From Amoebophrya sp. A120 (Eukaryota > Sar > Dinophyceae > Syndiniales > Amoebophryaceae), in contig CAJINV010000011.1 of the NCBI GenBank assembly GCA_905178155.1, positions 3,437,077 to 3,501,076 on the forward strand: a stretch of 64,000 nt of DNA, read 5' to 3'. A program made the translations under genes and the position numbers. The notes under the pieces were generated by a model that was given only the letters and a program-made list of their open reading frames with translations, was not told where the DNA came from and did no database searches. Position 1 is the first letter of the stretch. Every line of letters starts with the position of its first letter. Positions 35,301-45,095 of this stretch are shown here, one piece after another.

Positions 35301-37281
35301 AGACACTTTTGCACTTGATACGACTGCGGATTGTCCGATGTGGATTATCCCGATAGCTCCCCGACCGCGGCAGGCACGTCGCTTGTGAACAAAGACAAGA
35401 AGGAACAACAGCCCGACGTTGACAAAAAGCTCCTGCATGCGCAGCGGCTGTACAAGGCGACGGTGCAGGAACGGCGACTGATGCGCAACGTGGGCGTCGC
35501 GGACTGCTCCTGGGCGCCGATGAATTTTCTGCAGACGCCGGAGGAAAAGGAGGCACTCAAGGAGAGAATCGTTGGTGCGGCGATTTTATGGATTGTGAAG
35601 ATGTCTGGGTCTGGAAACTTGTTATGCTGGGTGGCGTATCATGAAGAGGCCACAAGTGCTGGCGCAGCATGACAAGCTTTTGAGCTTCTAGGTGTTGCCT
35701 ATTCTGCATGAGAAACTGCGTTTCTGTATGACAGCAAAATGGGGCTCTTGGGTATCGTGCATGACAGATTTAAGAGGCATGCCAGACAAGCATGACAAAC
35801 ATTAACATGCACTCTTCTAGACCCAGACATGTTTGCATTTGACACATTTCGGGGAGGCTGAAAGCGTTAATGCCTACGACCGGGAAGAGTCGGTCGCTTT
35901 CGAAACACGAAATGAAAAAACAGCTACACGTCGTGCTCGCGCATTACCACCAGGGTATTGTTTTGATTTTTCCTTACTTTCGGGGGACTGTCTTTTCTTT
36001 GCAATCCGCTAGAAGATCATGAAGATATTATCGGACTGATTTCTTGATCTTGTTGAAGAAGACAGATACTAAATATAGACCGCAACGATAACTACATAAG
36101 TCGTTATATTTTTATATTTATTCCAGGTGCCGGCGAAGAGCGGCCTATGAAGTGGACGCTGCTGTTAGACCCGAAACTTGGGAACCACTGCTTGGGCAAA
36201 GACACGCAGGACCGATTGTCGCAGTTGTTTGAGCCGGAAATTTTGGAAAAGATCGAGGCCCAAAAGTACATGCAGAAGACGCTGTTCGTGTTTTGGCACG
36301 CCCCGTCCAAGTACGACGAAAGTCTGGAGACGCTGATGCCGGAACTGGTGCCGGAGGACGAGGCAGTCATGCTGAAGCGCATGTGCCGCTCCCTCATGGA
36401 TTGGCTCAAGGAGCAGGGACCGGAGGAGGAAGGTACTTATTTTTCAGATGCAGATGCTTGCGTGCTGAAGATCAAGATGTCGCGACAGCAGATTGCGCAG
36501 ACGTTGATGAAATCTTGGCACTTTTTCAAGCTCTTTCAACGAAAACGACGGATGATTTATGGATCACTTCGTGTCGGTCCTCCAAAAACTAAAACCTTCG
36601 ACCCCGCCAGATATCTCCGGGCCGCAAACCCCGGTAGACCAGGAGCCGGGAAACGCCGGCGCGGGGCGCATGAGCCGTCCCCGAGCAGAGGCTGCCACTG
36701 GGATTCTCCTTTCCCCGGGTATCAAATGCAAAAATGTCTGGGTCTGGAAACTTGTAATGCTGCGCTGGGAATAGTAAATGCTCTGTAATGCACAGCCAAG
36801 CATGAGAAATATCTGCGCCTCTTTCTGTTGCGTTTTTCGCATGACAAACTGCGTTTTTGCATGACAGGCAAAAGGGTCTCTTCTTGGACACGCATCACAA
36901 ACTTTTTGGTCATGCCAGACAAGCATGACAAGTGTCGCAATCTTCCAGACCCAGACATTTTTGCACTTGATACCGGGGCCCCGGGCGCAAAACTCCAACG
37001 CGCCGGTCGACGCAGCTGCAAACGGAGAGGCGGGGGCGTCGACACAGCATATTCAAACTGGTGCTGCTTCCTCCTCGTCCTCCTCTACTGCACAAGGCCA
37101 AGCTGCGCGACCGGGCGCGAAGCGGAAGCCGCGCGTGTTAAAACGAGTCATCGACATTCAGTCTTCCGCGGTTTTGGGTCCGGACGATGCCCACATGGCC
37201 CCGCACGAGCGCGGACGAAATATGGCGCGGGAACTGGCCCAGATCAGCGAGGCAGAATCTGTGCGACAACCGAGCGGGTGA
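32326..37281 (+). CDS. SAMHD1-like HD-domain dNTP triphosphohydrolase, 12 exons
   Basis: Exons 32326-32512, 32668-32926, 33062-33121, 33358-33639, 33804-33873, 34088-34136, 34407-35063, 35326-35586, 35850-35954, 36127-36432, 36611-36719, 36978-37281 give 882 residues. Residues 1-300 match the SAMHD1 catalytic core: NDPVHG, QRMRQIKQLG, the metal ligands His55 (RFSHS), His125-Asp126 (LLHDVGHPAFSHMFEEF) and an Asp near 266 (GLDVDRFDYFLRDAYHLG), and WDHEDAS. Such enzymes cleave dNTPs to nucleoside and triphosphate. No SAM domain is visible upstream. The last about 580 residues are a Ser/Lys-rich extension not found in the usual about 630-residue family. Eight of eleven introns are introners, three are GT..AG. 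The start is the first ATG in frame. Confidence 0.85.
32513..32662. mobile_element. Introner B3
   Basis: Left TATCCTGTGCAAAAGTATCG, right its inverse TTTTGCACAGGATA. Exact duplication CCTTG. Internal TTTGTCATGC. Splits the HD domain just after RFSHSIGTAHL. Confidence 0.9.
32927..33056. mobile_element. Introner B4
   Basis: Left TATGCATTGCAAAAGCATCG, right CTTTTGCAGAGCATA. Exact duplication AACAA. Internal TTTTGTCATGC. Excision gives AA|G in frame. Confidence 0.9.
33122..33357 (+). other. GT..AG intron in the HD gene
   Basis: Joins GAGGACGG|GTATAG to TTATCAG|C with phase 2+1, leading into LEARVPNSSWDHED. It contrasts with the flanking introners. Confidence 0.7.
33640..33798. mobile_element. 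Introner B5
   Basis: Left TATGCATTGCAAAATTATCG, right TTTTTCAATGCATA. Exact duplication TTGGA. It interrupts the conserved GLD|VDRFDYF motif, and excision with one flank restores it exactly. Confidence 0.92.
33874..34082. mobile_element. Introner C1 (family C)
   Basis: TIR TATCGCAAGAAAAAACTG with inverse CACTTTTTTCGTACGATA. Exact duplication TGTCC. Phase 0: joins FDLS to RYLNNVSV. Confidence 0.9.
34137..34401. mobile_element. Introner A4
   Basis: TIR TATCAAATGTAAAAATGTCT with exact inverse. Exact duplication GAAAG (34132-34136, 34402-34406). Excision gives G|TT in frame. Confidence 0.9.
35064..35320. mobile_element. Introner A5
   Basis: TIR TATCAACTGCAAATATGTCT with inverse ending GCACTTGATA. 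Flanks CGATT/CGACT. Excision gives T|GC in frame. Confidence 0.85.
35587..35844. mobile_element. Introner A6
   Basis: Diverged ends TATGGATTGTGAAGATGTCT and CATGTTTGCATTTGACA. Flanks GATTT/CATTT. Excision gives T|CG and opens a frame through to the next GT donor. Confidence 0.8.
35955..36126 (+). other. GT..AG intron in the HD gene
   Basis: CACCAGG|GTATTG to TTCCAG|GTGCC, phase 1+2, giving HQGAGEERP. Confidence 0.7.
36433..36610 (+). other. GT..AG intron in the HD gene
   Basis: GAGGAAG|GTACTT to CCGCCAG|ATATC, phase 1+2, giving EEDISGPQ. It is needed to reach the frame that continues through introner A7. Confidence 0.6.
36720..36972. mobile_element. Introner A7
   Basis: TIR TATCAAATGCAAAAATGTCT with inverse TTTTTGCACTTGATA. 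Exact duplication CCGGG. Excision joins LLSPG to PRAQNS in frame. Confidence 0.9.
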
Positions 37282-37515
37282 AGGGACCACTTGAGGTAGT
37301 TTTCAATCGCTTTGGGTGTGGTATCTTTCCAAATGCAACAAGAAGCGGCTTCTCAACGCAAGTTATTACAACTTGAGTACGATCTTCCAAAACGATAGCG
37401 ACATTTCATCTCGGTCTCGCGCGACAATCGTCCTCCGCATAGTTCACGCCTGATCTCTATTCGCCCACTTTTATATCACGCACTTGTAATCCAAATCTTT
37501 ATCTCGACAGAAATT

Positions 37516-37969
37516 ATGGCGACAAATAAACCTGAAACAGTAAGTAGCAGTAGAGGTCTTGTTTTGCAACTTTACTGTGAAAGTAAGCAAGCCAAAAAAA
37601 CTTTGACTTGCTTGGCTCAAAACGGAACAAGATTTTGCCTCCCAGCCTCTTCGTGCTTGGCAAAATGAATTTCTATACCCCCGACCACCAGATCTGGACG
37701 ACGGTAGTACGCGACTTCCTCGCTTTGAACCTTATTTGAGAGGACCCAAAAATTACCTTGAGACGGCCGCCTGGAAAAAGACGCTTCTTTCTTTGGCTAT
37801 TCAAAGTACTTCGGATTTGTTCTCGATGATGTTGATGCAATCTGACTTTAAGGTCAGAGCGACCATTTTCGACGCATCTAATGGAATGTTGTATGCAGGA
37901 TGGATGGAAAACATAAACGTGAACATCAGTGATTGTGATCGCGATACCCTGTCTGTCGAAGCAGTTTAA
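37516..37969 (+). CDS. Small unknown protein, 2 exons
   Basis: ATG 37516 gives eight codons (MATNKPET) up to a strong donor GTAAGT at 37540. An AG at 37644-37645 joins in phase 0 to a 324-base exon. Total 115 residues, including KNYLETAAWKKTLLSLAIQS, FSMMLMQSDFKVRATIFDAS and GMLYAGWMENINVNI. The exon-2 frame has no early ATG, so the short first exon explains it well. The C-terminal half looks like a compact beta-rich fold, but I cannot name a family. It lies 235 bp after the HD gene on the same strand. Confidence 0.5.
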
Positions 37970-38732
37970 AAGATCCCAACTGATGATGAGCAGTAAGAAC
38001 TAAAGTTTGTTGCGGGGTAGAAAGATCCTCACCTTCTCTTCGATCACGACCTACATGAACAAAGTAGAAGTACTTATACACGCATGCGCCTTTGCCGTGC
38101 ATCTTCCGCGGAAGTAGTGCGGAGGAAAACTGTGACTTGTCGAACTACTTGTTTAGCTGCAATTATAGTGGAATTACCCGTACCCGTAGTATTAATTATT
38201 TCGATTGTTCCAGAAGTGCTGCTAGTGGGTCCGTTTGCCTCATTTTTTTTCCACCCCGTTTTTGATCCAGCGGCAGCGTGTTGTCCTTGCATTTTTCATG
38301 TACTAGCGAACACAAATTTGCATTTTACGTACCAATACATAGAATTTTATGAAGCAAAGAAGAAACGAGGTTGCATTTTACGCCCTATTTTTTTGGAAAC
38401 TAGAACTACTCGCGATTAATACATTTTCGTAGACGCAACAAGAATCGAAAATCATTTTTGTAGGTGCAGATTTTCTGCTGAAGAAGATTAACCGACTACG
38501 AGTACGATTTGCATTTGCCCAAGCCAAAATAAGTCTTCACCATTAAGTCGAGATCTACAAAAAGCCGCATCGGCCTCACTCAGCCCGCGGAGCTGCTATT
38601 ATTGGCATATATATACCACTCGATTTTGAAGCGATCTCCATCGCTTCAGTACAAATTTAAATTTACTTTTTTTCCAGCTTTTTTTCGTGTATCAGGATCT
38701 CCAGTACGAGCACCGTTCCCTCGAGTGGCAGG
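37970..38732. other. Intergenic
   Basis: AT-rich. A frame at 38084-38419 with a hydrophobic stretch is noted, but it has no supporting context. Nothing firm. Confidence 0.4.
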
Positions 38733-41005
38733 ATGGGAAAAACGACTAGCTTTTTTTTAGCTGGTGTGTTGGCCGCGAAGGGTTGCGTCGAGCTGGTGCA
38801 TGGATCTAGCCTGCCTTCCTTTCCCTCTGCCTCTAGTTGGGAGTCGCAGCCAGCGCCGCCCCACAGCGTCAAGAATCAACGAGACGAGGAGGATCCCGGC
38901 ACCGGCCTGCTGCCGGAAAAGAAAAGTTGCGTCGATAGCCTGCCTTCCTTTCCCTCTAGTTGGGAGTCCCCGGAGCAGGAGCCACAGCCGGGGGATGTGA
39001 ATAACACTGGACAACAACTTCGTCGTGACCAGAAGGACCACCACCTGGGAAGTTTATCGAGGAGTTTCGCAGGCCTTATTTTGAATCAAGCCGGCCCAGC
39101 TAGAGCAGAGCGCTCCTCGTCTCCCTTGCCGTCTGGACCCCGGCGGTCGCGCTCCTCCTCTCCGCGGCGTTCTCGCTCTCTGCGCGGTCTTCACTCTGCC
39201 GCGGGTAGTTCTTTGCCGAACGACACGACGCATCGCCAGTACGATCAGAATTCTGCAACGGGGCTGCTCCCGCGAGGGACAACTGGAGGAAATAGTGGAA
39301 AGGATTCCGGCAGCGGCAGCCTGCCTCGATTTAGCACGTTCGGGGCGGAAATAGATCAGGCGACTGGCTATCGCAGAAAAGTTCCAGTGCTCGTCGACAG
39401 TGATGTTCAAGAAGTTGCACGTCCGGCGGAAATAAGCAGCAGCTCCCCCGCTGGTGCTCGTGCGCAATGGTCTGGGCGTCGTCCTCGTGCGCTGTCTGGG
39501 CCCCCTGTAGAAGTTCTTGCACGGGGGAGCACGAGGACCAACATTGCACGACCAACACGAGCAGAAGTCTACGCGGAGCTGTCCCGAATCAAGGAAAATG
39601 CGGAAGAAGTGGCCAAAACCTACATTCATGGCAAAAAAGTATCGCATATAGAAATCAGAACGATCGAAGGAAGAGATACTGAAGTTTAAGTGTTCGACCA
39701 CTACTACGCCTGGCAGGACTGGCCGTCGGTATCGCAGAACGGTATTAAAGTGGTCCCTAGTCAGCTTCCGGGCAGCATTGAGCGAGACTGGCCGTGTGTA
39801 GTATCAAAGGCAAATATTGTTTCTGGGTCTGGAAGAGTACAGATTTAATTTTTGCCATGCTGTTTTTGCATGTTGACACAGAATGGCTGTCAACATGGAA
39901 GCCCTACTAGCATCACAGATCTACTCGAGAAGCTTCTGCATTGCTTGATCCGCATGACAATCCCCCACTTTGGTGACAGAAAATGGACCTCTTTTGCTGC
40001 CTATGCATGAGAGATTTGTCCTCTGTGTTGTGAAATGCGCGTCACCAGTTCGCATTCTTCCAGACCCAGACATATATTTGCACTGGATATGTAGAGGAGG
40101 ACGGTAAAACTAAAAAGGTCGGCGGTCGGCTTCCGCGCATTTACTACGGGCTGGCTGGTCTCGGACTCGGGATTTCCTCGGATGTTAACTGCAGATGGTT
40201 TCAGCAGCGTCTTTTCCTGGACAAAATGGCCACCGAACTGGGCAAACTTGTGGATTTTGCTGTCAAGCAACGTAACCAGAAGGACCGGACGGGAGACGGG
40301 CTCATCGCTGCAGACCACGCTGTGCAGATTGTTGCTGATGTTTTGTCTGTGCGGCCCGAAAGCCGCGCGGGGGACGTGAGGACCACCTCGTGCTCGTATG
40401 GCATTCTGATTCCGCACAGGGAAGATGAGTACCCAGAAATGCCGGCAGGGTGGGAGCAAGAAATGCCATACCCGGCGAACAAGCACAAGGTTTTCACCAA
40501 GTATTGGCTGGGCCGCATGCAGTATCGCAAGAAAAAATAAACTGTGTATAGTTTAACGCTGTAATGCAGAACATGCAACAGAATTACTTTACACCTGTGC
40601 CTGTCATGCCAGACAGCCATCAAGTCCTCTTCTCGTGCGTGTTTTCCCTTACAACAAGCCACGCATGACAGGTTATTTTCTCTGTCATGTAGTGTAAATT
40701 TGTAATGCTGTCAGCCAATAAAGAAAGTTACACTACCACAGTTTTTTTCGCACGATATGCATGGGACACAAGGTGCAGAGCCTGCGGGTGAACATCAACC
40801 CGTAGCACAACCACCGCCAGAAGACCCGATCCTTGTGTCTTTCTTTTGCCACTGCGTGCTGGTGCAGTGGAGGGAGCTATTCGTGGAGCGGGTTTTGCAC
40901 CCATTGTCGGCGAAGGTGGAAGAGATTGTCGAACCGCGCGAAATCCGGGAGAAGCTAGCCGCGAAAATAGCAGAGGCCGAACAAGAACTTATTCATCGTG
41001 CGTAA
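38733..41005 (+). CDS. Secretory-pathway protein, unknown family, in-frame TAA
   Basis: ATG 38733 starts a likely signal peptide (GKTTSFFLAGVLAAKG). Two near-copies of LPSFPS..SWES follow, then a long Ser/Arg-rich region. Exons 38733-39801, 40095-40522 and 40763-41005 are all one frame, interrupted only by TAA at 39687-39689. After it the protein looks globular: FDHYYAWQDWPSVSQNGIKV, LPRIYYGLAGLGLGISSDV, ILIPHREDEYPEMPAGWEQE. The last exon is helical (FVERVLHPLSAKVEEI). The TAA could be a nonsense mutation, a readthrough site, or removed in a short intron (for example between AAAAAAG at about 39640 and TTTAAG at 39691). Both other introns are introners. No family recognised. Confidence 0.55.
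39802..40089. mobile_element. Introner A8
   Basis: Left TATCAAAGGCAAATATTGTT, right TATATTTGCACTGGATA. Exact duplication TGTAG. Excision gives G|AG in frame (CV-EEDGKTKK). One of the longest family A copies (288 bp). Confidence 0.88.
40523..40757. mobile_element. Introner C2 (family C)
   Basis: Left TATCGCAAGAAAAAATAAAC, right ACAGTTTTTTTCGCACGATA. Flanks TGCAG/TGCAT. Phase 0 excision joins GRMQ to GTQGAEP. Confidence 0.85.
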
Positions 41006-42047
41006 AGCTGAGCTGGTGCGGAGGGGTGCGCCATGAAATAGCTGGAGCAGTGTTTCTGATAAAGGAAAAAAACTAGAACTAGAAGTGCCGAGCGTCACCT
41101 CCAATATTATGTTCATCAGGCCCGATAGAAGTTGCTGCATCTGCAACCGCAAAACCGATGGTGCCGTGTCAAACAAAGCGGTGAAGGGGGATGGTTTTAG
41201 ATGGTTTTGAAGGTGGTAAAAGAATATGGTTTTTCAGTGTTTGCAATCATGAATTATTGCGGCGCTCATGTGGTTGTGGTTCGTTGATTTCGTTTAGAGC
41301 GAAAAAATGAAAAAGTCTCGTCTTGCAAGAATAAGAATGGATCATGTTGAAAAATACAAATCTGTGCAGCTGCAAGTGCAACCGATACCGAATAAAACTC
41401 ATCTAGACGTCACTGGTATTAGTCACTGCTTGATCGATGAATGTGGACACTCGTCTGTTCGTGTGCAGTGGCTCTGGCAAAACTAGATCCTATCAAGTCT
41501 CTTAGATGGAGGCTGCAGAATTTCTCACTCAAATGCTCTTTGAAATTACTTCGAGACGAAGATCTTCTTCGAAGGCCATGAATCGCCGAAGCGTAAATTA
41601 CTTTTTTGCTGAACGCTAACCCCCACGCAAAACGCCATCTTCATCCTCATTCACCGCAAATTGGCTTTTCTTGTTCCGATTTCTGCTTGCAATCAAAAAG
41701 ATCCGAATTTGAAACTTATTGCCGCAGGACCTCACGACCAGTGGCAGTGACCCAAAAGCAAAAGCTACCCTATCTCCTCAGAACGAATTCCCAAATGGAC
41801 TGTTAACGCGTACGTATACGCCCTATCTTTTCTCGTATAAACGATTTTTCCTCTCTCTTTTTCGCGACGTATAGTACCTTGCGACCCATCAAAGCTATTT
41901 TGTGCTTTCTAGCTACTCTTTGTGAACAGTAGAGAACTCTACACACAGACACAAGACCAATATCACTTTTTTTGGCTTCCTCCAGAAAGAAAAAGAATAG
42001 TTTCAATTTTTGGATACATCTCCTTTCGAAGAAAAAACAAATCGAAA
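41006..42047. other. Intergenic
   Basis: AT-rich 1 kb. No supported gene, RNA or repeat. Confidence 0.45.
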
Positions 42048-44099
42048 ATGTACAACGGCATTGGGTTAGCGACCGCCCGCGGTAGTGGGACGAGCGGGTA
42101 TGTGCAACGAAACTTGGGCCATGCGAAGGAAAAGCGACAGGATCTCTACAAGGTACTATGGATACTTCTTGAGTTTTTTGAATCTCAACGCAGGAATGTA
42201 ACACGTACAACGAAAAAAATGAATATTTTGATCCTTGAAAAAATCTCTGAGTCGTGGACTTGAAACTCCAACTCAAAAATCCTTATCCTTTTCCGTCATT
42301 CCACAACAGAAAGCGGGGGCTGAGAACACCGGCGTGCTGGTGCGACGAGCAAACCCGGAGCTGATGGAACACGAGATGAAGCGACGGGTGGAATTGCAAC
42401 TACTGGAACTCCGCGAGAAGTGGGAAGAAGAAGGAAAAATGTATTCATTTGCTTTTTTTTCTTCATGCTAATCTTGCAACACTTGGGCATGTTGCAAATG
42501 GCAGCTTACATCACAAGCTAAACTTAGCTAACCCTTGAATCACAAAGACAAACACGATCACAGGACCGAGGAAGAAATCGAAGCCAAGCTGGAATCCGAG
42601 CGGGAACGCATCACGATCCAAGTCAAAAGGGAGGGCGTTACTATGACGGGGAGCACGCACGGGATAGCCCTGCGGAAAGAGCAGGAGTTGGACAAATTCG
42701 GAAGGGCGTTGCGGCTCGGTGCGTCGCATTCTATCGGTACTATGTTTGTGAATTCTTAACGTTTCATCTTTTTCAATTTCAACTAAATCTACCTCGTTTA
42801 CTTCAGGAGCGGATCTGGATTCGTCACACACAGTAATGTGTATTGCGTTGCAACGTCAGCATGAGCATCTTCAAATTCCGTCCCCACCATGATTACCTCT
42901 CAGGTGACGGCTTTTTGTCAAAAGAGGAGCGGGACGCAAAGCGCCGGCGGATGATCGCCGAGCGCCAAGCCGAGATGGACGCTATCAAATCGGAGCGCGA
43001 GAAGGAAAAAGCCATCGAAAAGGCGCGTCGCGAGCAGGAGGATGCTGAGCGGCGAGCGCGTGAGGAGGTGCGGTCCGGGCGTGAGACGGACAAATTTCGG
43101 CAGCGGGAAAAGGAACGGGAGCTGGAGAGATTGCAGAAACTCGTGGAAATCGAGAAGGCGAAAAGACTGAAAATCACCGGCGAAGATGCAGAGGAAGCTG
43201 ATGAAGCAGATATTAATACGAAGAAAAAAACAGGAAAGGACGTCTCTGGTGCCGGCGCCGCTTCGTCTAGAAATAACAATGGTTCAACAGCGAAGAAGGA
43301 CGATGACGTCGAGCTTTCCTCTTCCGCCAATTTTAGTGATTTCGACGAATTTTCCGATGACGACCGGAAAAAGAACAAGAAAAAAGCTCCCGCTCCTCAA
43401 GGTCCCGCGCCGAGGCCCGAAGGCCCGTCGAATAAGCCAAAAGTGGAGCTGCTCGCACGCAACGACAAGAGGAACGACAGCCGAGCTAGGCGCTCGCGGA
43501 GTCGCAGCTTCGACCGGCCAGCTGCTAGTACAACCAGAGGTGCAGCACCAGCAGCTCGAGATCGCCGGGATGATCGTCATGCGGACCGAAGAAACGACAG
43601 CCGCGGTACCGGTGGCAGAAGTAGAAGAAACATCAACCGCAAGAAAGATTCCAGATCCCGGTCCCGCTCCCCCGCCGCTCCGCCGCCGAAGAAGGTTGAA
43701 ATTCAACCCGCCCCACGACTCGGACAGCTCGGGCAGAACAGTAAGAAGAAAAGAGACGATGACGAATACTCCGCGTCTTCGCTCAGTCGCAGCGCTGGTG
43801 CAGGTCGTCCCGCTGCAAATAACGGTAAAAAAAATTCGAAGTCATCGAAAAACGATAGGGAGAAAAATGTTCGTCCTCCATCCCCACCTCCCGCTAAGCT
43901 CACGAAGCCGCGCCCGCGATCGTTGTCTCGAAGTAGTGAAGGCGACTACATTTCGTCCAACGTTGCGGGAGGATCATACGCGGAGCGCAAGGAGAAACTT
44001 AGGGAAAGACTAGCGGAGAGAAAAGGAGACAGGAGACCGCGGTCGGTATCGTCCGATAAATCCTACCGGTCGGCGAAGTCCCGGGATCGGCGACGCTGA
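42048..44099 (+). CDS. Cwc21/SRRM2-like spliceosomal RS protein
   Basis: ATG 42048 gives MYNGIGLATARGSGTSGYVQ, the diagnostic start of Cwc21 and of human SRRM2 (SRm300). Exons 42048-42152, 42310-42440, 42564-42718, 42807-42832 and 42903-44099 give 537 residues. The cwf21 region continues with TEEEIEAKLE and HGIALRKEQELDKFGRALRL. A charged helix (about 150-230) and an RS-rich domain follow to the end. By family it binds the catalytic spliceosome near Prp8 and the 5' exon. The intron at 42833-42902 cannot be GT..AG and stay in frame. A splicing factor beside so many unusual introns is notable but may be coincidence. Confidence 0.88.
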
Positions 44100-45095
44100 T
44101 TTTTCGTTTGAGTAAGGATGAGCTGCTGCTGTACGACTCTTCTTTTGGAACAAATTGTACTTAGTGCTTGTAGTGACTACGGTTGCGGATTATTGCGGAT
44201 ATACTATATCGCGACAAGGACAACCTGTTGGTGTTGGCCCCCGACACATGGTGTCCACGTACCTAAGTCGAAGAGCAACTACAGTTTCACCATCAACAAT
44301 CAACGACTCAAAGAAATATTTTGAAAAGTAAGAAGTTGAAATTACAATCAAAATAGCCCAGGGAGTGACGTTGCTCGGCACTATTTCGTATTGAGAAACA
44401 GCTTCGCCTTCGGTAATTGCCATTGTTTGCACTCGTATTTTTGAGAAGTTCGTGTTTTCCACCAACACAGCCCGAGTATTAAAGAGCTGAACTGAGAGAC
44501 AGATAAGAGTGCCCCACGTATTACCGCTATTGCATCTGTGGAGCGAAGAGCGAAATAGAAAAGTACAAGCGAAGGCTCGCTTTTCGACTTCGCCTCGTAA
44601 TCGGTCACGCTTTTTTGTGGTTTTACCTTTTTCGACGTGAAAAGTAGTGAACATGATACGTACTGCAGATGTGTACTCGTCTTTGAAAACTTAAACTCTA
44701 CTGTAAAGAAGCACCTACAGTTCCCCATGAAGTGCCATTCACTAAAATCACCTGTAACTTTTATGGTTTCTCTCTGTCAACAACAACAAGAAATTTTTGA
44801 CTCGCACCTGAGCAAGAAGTTGGTGTCTACCCCTTTACCACTATTGTTGATTCAAGGTTCATCTTTTTGATCCTGGTTTCATCGTTATTTCTTTTAGAAA
44901 TCTATTGGAGCCAATTTCAAGCCTGTTGATAACCATTTTATTTTTGTGCATGAGCATAATTTCTAAAGACTACGCGTACGCTGTGCTGAGCTTTGTGATC
45001 TCGTAGCGATAGGAGATATCACAGTACTATAATCAGTTTTGAAGCTATTGACGAGTACAGGAACAGGGAAAGAGAAGTTTTGAAATAATACGAAA
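44100..45095. other. Intergenic
   Basis: No gene supported. A frame at 44637-44870 lacks any motif. Confidence 0.45.
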
